DNA from: Gordoniibacillus kamchatkensis
GTDB taxonomy: Bacteria > Bacillota > Bacilli > Paenibacillales > NBRC-103111
Direction: 5' to 3'
Length of the DNA: 64,000 nt
Assembly: GCF_000829455.1 (NCBI RefSeq)
Contig: NZ_JXAK01000019.1
Span: 38,810 to 102,809, forward strand
The notes below the pieces were generated by a model that worked only from the letters and a program-made list of their open reading frames with translations, had not been told where the DNA came from and made no database searches. The translations under genes and the position numbers were made by a program. Position 1 is the first letter of the stretch. Every line of letters begins with the position of its first letter. Of this stretch, positions 1 to 9,700 are shown piece by piece.

Positions 1-63
1 CGCAACGCAACACTTCATTCATCCATTGGAGAAACGAAGTTCGACATCAGGGGGTGACTGCCG

Positions 64-1281
64 TTGCAGCATAAGCGCACCGGCGATTTGAAGCTGATGC
101 AGGAGCTCAACCGTTCGATCATTCTGAATATGATCCGCGAATACGGGCCGATTTCACGCAGCGATATTGCCAAAAGAAAGCAAATCAGCCCGACGACTGT
201 CGCCTCGGCCGTTAAAGAGCTGATCCAGGCGGGGCTCGTGTGCGAGGACGGGGCAGGCGCCTCGAACGGAGGCCGAAAGCCGATCATGCTGCGAATTTCG
301 CCCGAAAACCGGTTCCTGATCGGCGTCTCCGTTACGAATTACACGATTACGGTAGCCGAAATCAATCTGGAAGCGAACATCCGGAAAACACATACCGTGG
401 ACGTTGCCGCCGATCCGGCGCATGGCGAACAGATCGTGCAGCTGCTGCTCGATTCCATTGCCGCCTTCATTGCCCAAATACCGTACATGGACCGGTGCAT
501 CGGCATTTCCATCAGCGTGCCGGGCATCGTGGACAACTACCGGGGCATCGTCTACTACAATTCCAAGCTCAATTGGCACAACGTCGCGCTCAAAGATATT
601 ATCGAAAACTCCTTCCAACTAAAGACGTGGATCGAGAACGACATGAACGCGATGGTGCTGGCCGAAAAAAAATTCGGACAGTACAGCAAGTTCCGCAATT
701 TGCTTTATGTGCACGCGGGCGGCGGCATCGGCGCCGGAATTGTAGTCAATGACGAGATTTTGCGCGGAGCCAGGGGAGGCGCGGGGGAATTCGGCCATAC
801 AAGCGTCGATCGAAACGGAATCCGCTGCGAATGCGGCAACGTCGGATGCCTGGAAACCTGTGTCAATTGGGACGCGGTGCGCGCCAAGCTGCAAGCGGCA
901 GCGGCTTCCGACCGGTCGAGCGCGCTGTGGTCGCTTACGAACGGAAAGCTTGCCGACATTCGTCCGTCCGATTTTAGCGCCGCGCTGAACGTGGGCGATC
1001 CGGCGGCGATGACGGTTATGAACGAGACGCTGGAATATTTGGGCGCAGGCATTGTCAATATGGTCAACTTGTTCAACCCGGACGTCGTCATCCTTGGCGG
1101 CAAGTTGCTGTACGGCAATGACGTCATGATTGACAGCATCAAATCGTATGTGCGCGAACGAGCGCTGCAATTTTCCATACAATCTATGGAAGTGCACCCC
1201 AGCTCGCTCGGAGACAATGCCGAGCTGATCGGGGCGGCGTCGATTTTGCTGCAGGACGTATTCCGGTTTTCGCTCACATAG
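64..1281 (+). CDS. ROK family transcriptional repressor
   Basis: Protein of 405 residues. Residues about 15-60 form a winged helix-turn-helix like that of NagC/XylR repressors, and the rest is a ROK sugar-kinase-like domain. The ROK zinc motif is intact: His245 followed by the Cys255-x-Cys257-Gly-x-x-Gly-Cys262 cluster. Members of this family repress sugar operons and are released by a sugar ligand. The start is TTG, chosen because AGGGGG lies 9 nt upstream at 49-54 and the upstream GTG is out of frame and closes quickly. It precedes three Gfo/Idh/MocA dehydrogenases and a sugar isomerase-like gene on the same strand, so it is probably their local regulator. The inducer cannot be told from sequence. 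Confidence 0.93.
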   Translation: MQHKRTGDLKLMQELNRSIILNMIREYGPISRSDIAKRKQISPTTVASAVKELIQAGLVCEDGAGASNGGRKPIMLRISPENRFLIGVSVTNYTITVAEINLEANIRKTHTVDVAADPAHGEQIVQLLLDSIAAFIAQIPYMDRCIGISISVPGIVDNYRGIVYYNSKLNWHNVALKDIIENSFQLKTWIENDMNAMVLAEKKFGQYSKFRNLLYVHAGGGIGAGIVVNDEILRGARGGAGEFGHTSVDRNGIRCECGNVGCLETCVNWDAVRAKLQAAAASDRSSALWSLTNGKLADIRPSDFSAALNVGDPAAMTVMNETLEYLGAGIVNMVNLFNPDVVILGGKLLYGNDVMIDSIKSYVRERALQFSIQSMEVHPSSLGDNAELIGAASILLQDVFRFSLT

Positions 1282-1312
1282 CCGGACCAATATTCGTAGC
1301 GGGAGGTGGGAT

Positions 1313-1354
1313 ATGGGCGAATTACCGCTTTTACATCGAAGGCACGGCGCTTAA
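1313..1354 (+). CDS. Possible 13-codon leader ORF
   Basis: An ATG preceded at close range by GGGAGGTGG (1301-1309) opens a 13-codon frame that ends before the frameshifted dehydrogenase. The ribosome site is strong but the peptide resembles nothing I know. It may be a leader peptide, or just leftover sequence in the gap between the ROK gene and the next gene. Confidence 0.2.
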   Translation: MGELPLLHRRHGA

Positions 1355-1401
1355 CGGAAGAATGGCTTATCATTACCGACTTGAGCAAAGGGGAGACTGG
1401 C

Positions 1402-2390
1402 ATGTTTCACGTTTTGGTCCTTGGGGCCGGAAGTATGGGAAGCACGCACGCCGCCGCTTATGCGGACATGGACAACGTGCGTTTGGCAGGTATTGTGGAC
1501 GTTCCGACGGAAAAGAATGCCGCCCTGCCCGGCGGCTCGGCACGACCTTGTTCGCCACGTATGACGAAGCAATGCAAAGTCTGGAGCAAGTCGATATTGT
1601 GGACATATGCCTGCCTACATACTTGCATAAAACGTATGTGATGAAGGCGGCCGACGACGGCAAGCATGTCATTTGCGAGAAACCGATCGCCCGCCATTTG
1701 GACGACGCCAAGGAAATGATCGAATATTGCAAAGCCAGAAACGTCAGGCTGTTCATCGGGCAGGTGCTGCGTTTTTTCCCCGAATACCGGGAAGCCAAGC
1801 GCCAGCTCGACCAAGGCGCAATCGGCACCCCTGCAATCGTGCGCACGACTCGCGCCAGCGCCTTTCCGCAAGCTTCGAACCATTGGTATGCCGATTTCGA
1901 GAAAAGCGGCGGCGTTATCCTCGATATGATTGTCCACGACTTCGATTTTTTGCGCTGGTGCTTCGGCGAAGTGGAAAGAGTGTACGCCAAAGGAATGCTC
2001 GGCCGGGGCTTTTACGCGCTCGATTATGCGCTGGTCACGCTGCGCTTCGCGAGCGGGGTCATTGCCCATGTGGAAGGAAGCTGGGCGCACGATTCGTTCC
2101 GGATGAAATTCGAAATCGCCGGCAAGACGGGCATTCTCGATTACGACAGCGCCCGAGACCAACCGCTCGTCGCCGTCAGCCGCGGGCCGAAGAGCGAATT
2201 CGGCGGCGTGGCCGTTCCGGAAAGCCCGCTGAAGCGCAATCCGTATTTCGTGGAGCTGCAACATTTCCTTTCGTGTATTGAACAGAACGCCGAGCCGCTC
2301 GTTACCGCGGGCGATGCTTACGAAGCGCTCAGGATCGCACTTGCGGCCATCGACAGCATCCGGACCGGGCAGCCGGTCACGCTGCGTTAA
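1402..2390 (+). pseudogene. Gfo/Idh/MocA-family oxidoreductase, frameshifted
   Basis: The ATG at 1402 has a good ribosome site (AAAGGGGAG) and starts a Rossmann fold with the nucleotide motif GAGSMG at residues 8-13. That frame is coherent to about base 1527 and then runs to an early stop. The family's second half (including the EKPIA motif that carries the catalytic-region lysine, and the C-terminal sheet domain) continues in another frame to 2390. Inserting one G after 1527 restores a continuous protein of about 330 residues, the usual length. Members are NAD(P)-dependent sugar or inositol dehydrogenases. Either a real one-base deletion or a sequencing error explains it. It lies in line with the two further dehydrogenase genes downstream. 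Confidence 0.85.
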
Positions 2391-2429
2391 GTCAGCTCCA
2401 GCTAAGCGAGAAGAAGGAGGACCAATCGT

Positions 2430-3410
2430 ATGAAAGTCGGAATCATCAGTTTCGCTCATATGCATGCCTATTCGTATGCTCACGCGCTCAAACGTATCGC
2501 TGGAGTCGAGCTGGCCGGCATTGCTGACGACAACGAGGAACGCGGACGCAAATATGCGGACGTGTTCGGGACCGTATACGTCGGAAATTATGAGGAGCTT
2601 CTCAAGCTGGACATCGACGCCGTTGTCGTTACTTCCGAGAACGCCAAACATCGCGAGCATGTCGTGGCCGCCGCCAAAGCCGGGAAGCACGTGCTGTGCG
2701 AGAAGCCGCTCGCGACGACCGTGAAGGACGGGCAAGAGATGATCGACGCTTGCCGCGAAAACGGCGTGCTGCTGCAAACGGCGTTTCCCGTCCGTTTCCA
2801 TCCGGCCGTCATACGCGCCAAACAGCTCATCGGCGAAGGCAAAATCGGCCGCGTCCTGGCGATCAAAGGGACGAATCACGGGCAAAATCCGGGCGGCTGG
2901 TTCGTCGATCCCGCTCTTTCCGGAGGCGGCGCCGTATTCGACCATACGGTCCATGTCGTCGACCTGATGCGCTGGTTCATGTCGTCCGAAGTCAAGGAAG
3001 TGTATGCCGAAGCCGACAATCTCATTTCGGATACGCCTATCGACGATTGCGGCATCTTGTCGCTGGAGTTCGAGAACGGCGTCTTTGCGACGCTCGACTG
3101 CAGCTGGTCCCGCAACAAAACGTTCCCGACTTGGGGCGACGTGACGATGGAAATCGTCGGCACCGCCGGCACCATTTCGCTCGACGCGTTCAATCAAAAA
3201 ATCAATCTCTACAGCGACGAGAAGGGGCATAAATATCAATATTGGGGCGACGACATGGACGAGGGTCTCGTTGCGGATTTTATCGGCAGCGTCCGCAGCG
3301 GGAAGAAAGAGGCGTTCATTACCGGCGAAGACGGGCTTAGGGCAGTGGAAGTCGCACTGGCCGCGTACCAGGCAGCCGAGCAGCATGCCCCGGTTATGAT
3401 CCGATCCTAA
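2430..3410 (+). CDS. Gfo/Idh/MocA-family oxidoreductase
   Basis: Protein of 326 residues, the usual family length. The N-terminal Rossmann domain covers about residues 1-120, with the EKPLA motif near residue 91 carrying the conserved lysine. It is followed by the family's C-terminal alpha/beta domain, including a GGG-x-x-x-D-x-x-x-H segment near 163-175. The start has AAGGAGG upstream. These enzymes oxidise or reduce sugars, inositols or their derivatives with NAD(P). The gene lies between a sister dehydrogenase and a TIM-barrel isomerase, as in inositol or keto-sugar catabolic operons. The N-terminal glycine motif is atypical (ISFAHMHAYSYAH rather than GxGxxG), so cofactor binding may differ. 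Confidence 0.9.
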   Translation: MKVGIISFAHMHAYSYAHALKRIAGVELAGIADDNEERGRKYADVFGTVYVGNYEELLKLDIDAVVVTSENAKHREHVVAAAKAGKHVLCEKPLATTVKDGQEMIDACRENGVLLQTAFPVRFHPAVIRAKQLIGEGKIGRVLAIKGTNHGQNPGGWFVDPALSGGGAVFDHTVHVVDLMRWFMSSEVKEVYAEADNLISDTPIDDCGILSLEFENGVFATLDCSWSRNKTFPTWGDVTMEIVGTAGTISLDAFNQKINLYSDEKGHKYQYWGDDMDEGLVADFIGSVRSGKKEAFITGEDGLRAVEVALAAYQAAEQHAPVMIRS

Positions 3411-3428
3411 TGGAGGGAGAAAGCGGTT

Positions 3429-4253
3429 ATGTTAAAAGCGATCAATCAATGGGGTTTTCCCGAGTCGACGTCGCTGGAGCAAGTGTTCGAGCATTGTCAG
3501 GCAGCCGGCTACGACGCCGTCGAGCTTAACTTGAACCCGGACGGAGGCGTCGGGCTGACGCTGAACACAACGGCGGCGGAAGCCGAACAGATCGCCCGCC
3601 TTGCCGGGAAGTACGGCATCCGGCTGCGCAGCTTGTCGACAGGGCTGCTCTGGGGGGCGCCGCTGTCGTCGCAGGACGAAGCGAAGCGGGAGCAAGGCCG
3701 TCGTATCGTAGCGAAGCAATTGGAGCTGGCCAGCATTATGGGAATGGATACTGTTCTTGTCGTCCCGGGCGTTGTCAATGCGGAGACGACGTATGAAGAC
3801 TGCTACCGGAGAAGCCAGGAAGAGATCGGTAAGCTGGTGCCTCAAGCGGAGCAGCTGCAAGTGGCGATCGGCATCGAGAACGTTTGGAACAAATTTCTGC
3901 TGTCGCCGCTGGAGATGGCGCGCTATATCGACGAGTTCGGCTCAGCGTACGTTGGCGCTTATTTCGATATCGGCAACGTGCTGCAATTCGGCTATCCGGA
4001 GCACTGGATCCGTACGCTGGGCGGGCGTATCAAGAAGGTACACGTCAAAGATTTCAATACGAAGGTCGGAAACATTAACGGCTTCGTGCCGCTGTTGTCC
4101 GGGGAAGTCAACTGGCCGGCAGTCGTCGCCGCTTTGCGCGACATCGGCTACAGCGATACCGTAACGGCCGAGCTGAGCCCTTATGCGAAGGCTCCGTTGC
4201 AAATGGTGTACGATACGGCCCGCCATCTTCAGGTCATTACCGAGCTAGGCTAA
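3429..4253 (+). CDS. Sugar phosphate isomerase/epimerase-type TIM barrel
   Basis: Protein of 274 residues matching the AP-endonuclease-2 / xylose-isomerase-like TIM-barrel family (IolE, IolI, IolH and hexulose isomerases). Visible metal-ligand segments are Glu in IGIENVWNKF near residue 156, the Asp of AYFDIGNV near 183, the His of VHVKDFN near 206, and Glu in TAELSP near the end. The start follows GGAGGGAG with normal spacing. It is 18 nt downstream of one dehydrogenase and 23 nt upstream of another, so the three are very likely co-transcribed. The substrate is probably a keto- or inosose-type sugar derivative, but is not determined by the sequence. Confidence 0.88.
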   Translation: MLKAINQWGFPESTSLEQVFEHCQAAGYDAVELNLNPDGGVGLTLNTTAAEAEQIARLAGKYGIRLRSLSTGLLWGAPLSSQDEAKREQGRRIVAKQLELASIMGMDTVLVVPGVVNAETTYEDCYRRSQEEIGKLVPQAEQLQVAIGIENVWNKFLLSPLEMARYIDEFGSAYVGAYFDIGNVLQFGYPEHWIRTLGGRIKKVHVKDFNTKVGNINGFVPLLSGEVNWPAVVAALRDIGYSDTVTAELSPYAKAPLQMVYDTARHLQVITELG

Positions 4254-4276
4254 ACAAAAACGGGAGGCTGCATAGC

Positions 4277-5236
4277 ATGACGATAAGAATCGGATTCGTG
4301 GGAGTTGGCGGTATCGCCTCCGTCCATTTGAAAAACTTGAGCCAGAACGAGAACGTGAAGCTGGCGGCTCTATGCGATATCGCGGAGGAAACCGTCCGCC
4401 GCAAGGCCGGCGAATATGGCGCCAACGCCTATACTAACGCCGACGAAATGCTGGAGCGAGAACAGCTGGATGCGCTGTTTCTCTGCGTGCCTCCGTTCGC
4501 GCACGGCGACCTGGAAGAGAAAGCCGCCGACAGGGGGCTGCATCTGTTCGTGGAAAAGCCGCTCGGGCTCGACATGGACACCGTGCGCCGCAAAGCGGAA
4601 GCGATTCGCAAGGCTGGCATAGTGAACGGCAGCGGCTACTGCTTGCGCTATTTGGATACGGTCGCGAAGGCGAAGCAGTATTTGCAGGACAAAGAAATCG
4701 CCATGGTGCGCGCGCACTACATTACTTCCTTCGTCCAGACGCCTTGGTGGAGGGACGCCGCTAAATCCGGCGGACAGCTGGTCGAGCAATCGACACATAC
4801 CGTCGACTTGGTCCGCTATTTGGCGGGGGACGTCACGAAGCTGTATGCCGGCATGGAGCTGCGGGTGATGCAGGATATTCCCGGCGTGAACATTCCCGAT
4901 GTCGGCACCGTCAGCCTCACGTTTGCGTCGGGGGCGATCGGGCATGTCGACACGTCCTTCACGCAGCACGATCACCGGTCGGGCGTGGAAATATTGGGCC
5001 GCGATTTTCGCGTCGTCATCGACGGCACGCAATTATCGATCGTAGAGCGGGATAAAACCGTTACCTACACAAGCAAGGTGGATTTTTACCGCGAACAGGA
5101 CAACGCCTTCGTCGAAGCGCTTAAGAGCGGCCGCCCCGAGCTTATTTTGTCGCCGTACGAAGACGCGATGAAAACGCTGGAAGTTACTCTTGCCGCTAAC
5201 GATTCCGCCCGGACGGGGCTGCCTGTCACGCTGTAG
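4277..5236 (+). CDS. Gfo/Idh/MocA-family oxidoreductase
   Basis: Protein of 319 residues. The classical nucleotide motif GVGGIA is at residues 9-14, the EKPLG motif lies near residue 94, and the normal C-terminal domain follows. GGGAGG lies before the ATG. It is the last gene of the ROK-led cluster and is followed within 25 nt by a strong terminator. It differs enough from its two neighbours that the operon probably carries out several redox steps rather than keeping redundant copies. NAD(P)-linked sugar dehydrogenation is the family activity; the substrate is unknown. Confidence 0.9.
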   Translation: MTIRIGFVGVGGIASVHLKNLSQNENVKLAALCDIAEETVRRKAGEYGANAYTNADEMLEREQLDALFLCVPPFAHGDLEEKAADRGLHLFVEKPLGLDMDTVRRKAEAIRKAGIVNGSGYCLRYLDTVAKAKQYLQDKEIAMVRAHYITSFVQTPWWRDAAKSGGQLVEQSTHTVDLVRYLAGDVTKLYAGMELRVMQDIPGVNIPDVGTVSLTFASGAIGHVDTSFTQHDHRSGVEILGRDFRVVIDGTQLSIVERDKTVTYTSKVDFYREQDNAFVEALKSGRPELILSPYEDAMKTLEVTLAANDSARTGLPVTL

Positions 5237-5257
5237 GCAAGCTTTGCGCAAAACGTG

Positions 5258-5304
5258 AAAAAGGACTATCCCGGAAAGCCATATGGCCGGGATAGTCCTT
5301 TTTT
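5258..5304. terminator. Bidirectional intrinsic terminator
   Basis: A 17-bp near-perfect stem (AAAAAGGACTATCCCGG pairing with its complement) around a 12-nt loop, with A and T tracts on both flanks. It lies between the plus-strand sugar cluster and the end of the minus-strand HAD gene and can stop transcription from both sides. Confidence 0.95.
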
Positions 5305-5328
5305 GGCGAAAAGCAGGGAAGAGGCGCG

Positions 5329-7701
5329 TCAATCTTGAAATGACAGGACAACCGGCTTCACTTCGCTCCGCAGCTGCCGGTACGCGTGCTCGATCGCAGA
5401 GCGGTACGAATCGAATTCGTTCAACGTGGCCGTAACATATACGTGGATATCGCCGTTTGCGGCTTCCCGCAAGGACTCCGGGTCGGATGCCGGCTCCGCG
5501 TGCAGCCCGTGCAGGAGGGCGGCGCGGCGTACTTGTTCCGCGAGCTCCCCGGCGCCGTAAACAATGAAGCGCTGCGCCCCGGCGGCCTTCAGTCTGCACA
5601 TCATATCGAAGATGAGCGCGGCTCTGCCGTACTGGTCCTGCTCCCGCAACCGCATTCTGTACAACGAGTACGGCTCTTTTTGCGTCAGCAAGCCTTGCGG
5701 CCAGAAAGCGTTGAACAGGGACGGCCCGTAATTGCAGACGTCCAGAAAATGCGCCGCTCCCCGGCTAAACCACTTGTCGTCCACCGGTTCGCAAATGCGC
5801 GCGATCTGGGTGCCGCAAAAGTTGTCCTGATGCGTGAGCGAGCCGAGCATTTCCGCCTCGGCCGGAGTCGGCATATCGATCGCGCGATGAAGCGGAAGCG
5901 ACCATTCACGGCGATGCGCAGCGGGATCCGGGATGCAATCCGGCTTCACCTGCGCAATAAAAGCGTAAAGCGATTGGAACGTCAGCATCCCAAGCTGGCA
6001 CGCTTCTTTAGCCTTGAAATCCTCTTCGTTAAGATGCAGGCCTGCGCAAACAGGCGTGACGGTACGATCGTCGCCGCGCACGTATTTCATTGCCGATCCG
6101 TCGCGCCCCATCATCAGTTCCTCTACAAACCCCGGACTTCTTGCCATTCGCTTGGCAATATCCCCAGTCGGTCCGGGGCTGCCGATATAACACCGTATGT
6201 CCATGCCTTGCAGGCGAAGATCGGCCAGCCGTTCGGTGCCCGCCGCCAGCAGGTGCACCATCCGCACGGGAAGCCCCGCCAGCTTCGCGGCCTTTTGCAG
6301 CGAATGCTGAATCGTGCCGTTGAAGCCGATGTCAAGCGTCACGATGGTTGCGTCGGCCCCGCACGAATGCTGCAAATATTCGGCTAACAGCGCGCGCTGG
6401 GCTTCGATCGCTGACATGATTTTGCCCGTCACCGGTTCGCTCAATAAGTATTGCCGGAGCTTGTCGGCGACCGCAACGCCCCGCTCATCCAGTTGCGCCT
6501 TGCAGTCCCGGATGCTTTGCCCGGCAACGTCATGAAACGGTCCGATTTCGTCCTCAATTTGCAGGATTTCGAATATATCTTTCACTTTCACCCACAGCTG
6601 CGACAGTAAATAATCAAGCTCAGCTGCGCCAAATTGCTGCAGGGAAGGGAGGTAGGCCGCCTGACGGGAGATCGAGATCGGATACACCCGGATATCCAGC
6701 CCGCGCCTGGCAATGACACGGCGAAGCAGCGGGGCCAGGATGTGCGCCTCTCTCATCAGCGGGTGAACGGCCGAATAGCCTTCCTCCACACACGTATCGA
6801 CCGCCCACTCGCATAGCGCATTCAAGAAAGGACCGACAATTTCCGCACCGAACCGGTAAAAGGCCGCAGCTCTTTCATCGAGCGCGCCGGCCGGCAGCGT
6901 GCAGGATGCAAGCTTGCGCAGCGATTTCATTTCCGGCAAAACGACACCGTGGCGCACCGCTTCCCAATGATAGGGAGAGTCGAACGTCTCGGGAATCGCA
7001 CCGTAATGAACCGCATATATGCCGCGCCGGGCCGCCCCCGCGACGTCCGCGTCCCAGTTATCCCCGATATGTACGATTTGATGCGGCTGAATGCCGGGAA
7101 ATGCTTGCAGCAGCTTGTCAAACAGCCCGCCGTCAACTTTGCTGCAGCCGTGTTCGGAAGAAACGAGCAGCAGATCGGTCCACTCGGGTTCCAGCCCGGC
7201 GGCGGCCAGCAGCCCGGTCATTTGCGCAGACGACAAGTACATATCGGAGACGAGGGCAATTTGTTGCCCGGCCGCCCTGCAATGACGCAGCAGCGATAAA
7301 ATGTTCGGATTCAAATAAACGGTTTCATTTTCCGCCTCAAGTTCGAGCAGACGCACCTTTTCCCGATCCAGCAGCGAGGCCGGCAGCTCCTCGTAAATGT
7401 CCCGCAGCGTAACTTCCTTATGGCCGCTTGCCGCTTCTGCTTTCCTTCTCGCGGATCGTTCGGCAGCGATGCGCAAGGAGCGAAACTCTGTTTCGCTAAG
7501 CGGCTTATACAGCGCATGAAGCTTCCGCGCTTTGGCGGCGGTTTTTTCGAAAATGTCGGCAGGCTCGCCGCAAGCCCGCAGCAGAACGGTGTCAAAAATA
7601 TCGAACGACACGACGCGATACGAATCCAATACTGGCTGCAGCGGACTTAAAAAACGGTCATATTTCCAGAGTTCCGTCTGATCGTACAAAATATTAGTCA
7701 T
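5329..7701 (-). CDS. Large HAD-superfamily hydrolase (COG5610-like)
   Basis: Protein of 790 residues. The N-terminal 230 residues form a HAD domain: motif I DIFDT at 34-38, a SDMY motif II, a Lys in CSKVDG, and the acidic motif IV HIGDNWDAD. The remaining ~550 residues are a large region seen in COG5610-type proteins linked to surface polysaccharides; I cannot name its fold. The ATG at 7701 was chosen because GGAGG precedes it at good spacing; an upstream in-frame ATG lacks a ribosome site. It is a lone minus-strand gene between two sugar regions. A role in cell-surface glycan metabolism is inferred from the family only. Confidence 0.8.
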   Translation of the reverse strand: MTNILYDQTELWKYDRFLSPLQPVLDSYRVVSFDIFDTVLLRACGEPADIFEKTAAKARKLHALYKPLSETEFRSLRIAAERSARRKAEAASGHKEVTLRDIYEELPASLLDREKVRLLELEAENETVYLNPNILSLLRHCRAAGQQIALVSDMYLSSAQMTGLLAAAGLEPEWTDLLLVSSEHGCSKVDGGLFDKLLQAFPGIQPHQIVHIGDNWDADVAGAARRGIYAVHYGAIPETFDSPYHWEAVRHGVVLPEMKSLRKLASCTLPAGALDERAAAFYRFGAEIVGPFLNALCEWAVDTCVEEGYSAVHPLMREAHILAPLLRRVIARRGLDIRVYPISISRQAAYLPSLQQFGAAELDYLLSQLWVKVKDIFEILQIEDEIGPFHDVAGQSIRDCKAQLDERGVAVADKLRQYLLSEPVTGKIMSAIEAQRALLAEYLQHSCGADATIVTLDIGFNGTIQHSLQKAAKLAGLPVRMVHLLAAGTERLADLRLQGMDIRCYIGSPGPTGDIAKRMARSPGFVEELMMGRDGSAMKYVRGDDRTVTPVCAGLHLNEEDFKAKEACQLGMLTFQSLYAFIAQVKPDCIPDPAAHRREWSLPLHRAIDMPTPAEAEMLGSLTHQDNFCGTQIARICEPVDDKWFSRGAAHFLDVCNYGPSLFNAFWPQGLLTQKEPYSLYRMRLREQDQYGRAALIFDMMCRLKAAGAQRFIVYGAGELAEQVRRAALLHGLHAEPASDPESLREAANGDIHVYVTATLNEFDSYRSAIEHAYRQLRSEVKPVVLSFQD

Positions 7702-8074
7702 TGGATACGCCTCCACATGCAACGTCACGCATACCATTAGTATAGCACAAGCGGGCACCGTGTCTTTATTGACGACGAGTTCTCAGGCTGCCCGAGAAAG
7801 TGGGGCTTGCCTGAAGCTCCCAAGTTGCGGCCCGCGAAAATCGACACCATGCAGCCGCGAAAATAGCGATAATAGCTCGCGAATGGACGAAACATACGAT
7901 TTGCATCGGGAAATGTTTCATTTTGCCGTTTATTCTAATGATGACACAGAGACTTTAGATTCATTTCAAACGGAAATTTCTAATGCTATCGTAAAAATGA
8001 GGTAAATGAGGCGTACGCATCATGTATCGCCGTCACCATTCTTCTTACGTCATACAACGAGAGGGAGAACTGTT
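7702..8074. promoter_or_regulatory. Divergent intergenic region with an extended -10 element
   Basis: This gap separates the HAD gene (minus) from the response regulator (plus). On the minus strand an extended -10 box (TGCTATACT, complement of 7739-7747) lies about 40 nt before the HAD start. A 10-base direct repeat CCGCGAAAAT occurs at 7832-7841 and 7855-7864, 23 nt apart, function unknown. An 81-codon frame at 7760-8005 has no ribosome site or family signature and I do not call it. Confidence 0.4.
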
Positions 8075-9673
8075 ATGTATTCTTTATTGATCGTAGACGA
8101 TGAGAAATGGGTGCGCCAGGGCTTACGTTCGACCATCGATTGGGAGGCGGAGCAAATTGAAGTGCTGGGCGAAGCGCAAGACGGTGAAGAAGCTTTGGAA
8201 TTAATCCGGGAGCGCCCGCCCGACATTATCATCACCGATATCAAAATGCCTCACATGGATGGGCTGGCTTTGATCGAAGAGGTGAAAAACAGCAATTTGC
8301 CGTCAAAAATCATTATTGTCAGCGGCTACAGCGATTTCAGTTCGGCCCAGAAAGCGATAAGGTACGGAGCAGCCGATTATGTGCTGAAGCCGATCGAGGA
8401 AACGCAAGTGTTGAGCGTCGTGCGCCGCTGCGTCGAACAGATCAATCGCGAACAGCAACACCGCCGCGATCTTGTCCGCTTGTCGGAATGCATCCGCGAA
8501 AGCTTGCCCTTGGCCCGGCAGCGTTACGTCGAGATGCTGCTTACATACGACTCCGCGTCGTTTCCGAATTGGCGCAGCATGTGGAACAGGCTCGATATTC
8601 GTTTGGATCCGGAGCGGCTGCGGGTCATGGGCGTGAAAGTGCTGGATTGGGGAACGAGCGCTGACGACGCGAAGGGACAGCTGCTGTTGCGCTATGCGCT
8701 TGGCAATATGGCCGAGGAGTTCGGAGCGGCAATAGGGAAGACGATGACTTGCCCTTTGGACCGTCAGGAAGACGCCGATCTTGCCATTTTGCAGTCGCCG
8801 TTTGCTGATGACGACGGAGAGACCAAGCGCTCCATGGAAGCTTTGATCGAAGCAAGCCGCCGCTATTTGGGCATTCGCATCAATATCGGCATCAGCCGCA
8901 TCAGGGACGCCACGAAGCTGCACGCCTCGTTTCAAGAGGCTGTCTATGCCGGCGCCTATGCGTTCTATGACGGTTACGGACAAGCATACGAGGCTGCGCG
9001 GCTCGTGAAGGCGCCTCTCGCTTCGACGCAGCCATATAAAGGACCGAACAACGGATGGGACAGCCGTTTCGCCCATGCCGTCAAATTAGGCAAAGAAGAC
9101 GCGATCGCCGAGTTGATTCAAGAGCTTGCCCGCCATCTGCAAGCGAGCCGCCAAAGCTGCGCCCCTTACGAGCTGCGCAAAGGTTTGCAAGCGTTGCTTC
9201 AGAACGTTGCCGGCAAGTTGGAAGCGAACCAGGCCGAATCTTCCAACAGAAAAAAGCTCTCCTTTCCTTATTGCACGCTGTCCGAACTGGAAGACGTATT
9301 GTGGACAGCTGTCCGCCAATTCCAGCAAACGGGCGGCATTCCAGGCAACCGCAAAAGGTTTATCGAGCAGGCGCTGTCGTATTTGGCAGAGCATTACGCG
9401 GAGGATATTTCCATGAACCTCGTAGCGAAGCAGCAGTATTTGAACCCGTCCTACTTCAGCAAAATATTCCACGAGGAGACCGGCGAAACGTTCAGCAAAT
9501 ACGTCATCCGGCTGCGAATGGAGAAGGCGAAACAGCTGCTTAAAGATTCCTCGCTCAAAATTTACGAAGTAGCGCAGCAGGTCGGCTACCACGATTTCCG
9601 GCATTTTATTAAGCTGTTTAAAGACTATGAGGGGCTAACTCCGGCCCAGTACCGGGATTCCGGCCTCATGTAA
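8075..9673 (+). CDS. YesN-type response regulator, AraC output domain
   Basis: Protein of 532 residues. Residues 1-120 are a receiver domain with acidic pair Asp8-Asp9, phospho-acceptor Asp55 and Lys near 105. A long middle region of unknown fold follows, and residues about 430-532 carry an AraC-type double helix-turn-helix ending in the family signature (ARxRxG-like, here ...GLTPAQYRDSG). The ATG at 8075 follows GAGGGAG; the longer frame adds residues with no ribosome site. Together with the sensor kinase 27 nt downstream it forms the two-component system usual beside sugar ABC operons in Paenibacillus. It probably activates the transporter starting at 11665. Confidence 0.92.
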   Translation: MYSLLIVDDEKWVRQGLRSTIDWEAEQIEVLGEAQDGEEALELIRERPPDIIITDIKMPHMDGLALIEEVKNSNLPSKIIIVSGYSDFSSAQKAIRYGAADYVLKPIEETQVLSVVRRCVEQINREQQHRRDLVRLSECIRESLPLARQRYVEMLLTYDSASFPNWRSMWNRLDIRLDPERLRVMGVKVLDWGTSADDAKGQLLLRYALGNMAEEFGAAIGKTMTCPLDRQEDADLAILQSPFADDDGETKRSMEALIEASRRYLGIRINIGISRIRDATKLHASFQEAVYAGAYAFYDGYGQAYEAARLVKAPLASTQPYKGPNNGWDSRFAHAVKLGKEDAIAELIQELARHLQASRQSCAPYELRKGLQALLQNVAGKLEANQAESSNRKKLSFPYCTLSELEDVLWTAVRQFQQTGGIPGNRKRFIEQALSYLAEHYAEDISMNLVAKQQYLNPSYFSKIFHEETGETFSKYVIRLRMEKAKQLLKDSSLKIYEVAQQVGYHDFRHFIKLFKDYEGLTPAQYRDSGLM

Positions 9674-9700
9674 CCGCCTGGCCAGGGAGGGGGAGGATGC

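Noticed and set aside
1458..3386. Long minus-strand frame (642 codons) opposite the first dehydrogenases
   Set aside because: Antisense shadow in GC-rich DNA; the plus-strand frames carry clear family motifs and ribosome sites.
5386..6387. Plus-strand frame of 333 codons over the HAD gene
   Set aside because: Antisense shadow without motif or ribosome site.
7832..7864. CCGCGAAAAT direct repeat as a CRISPR-like or iteron array
   Set aside because: Only two copies and no further structure.
7760..8005. 81-codon frame in the divergent gap
   Set aside because: No ribosome site, no family signature, low-complexity start.
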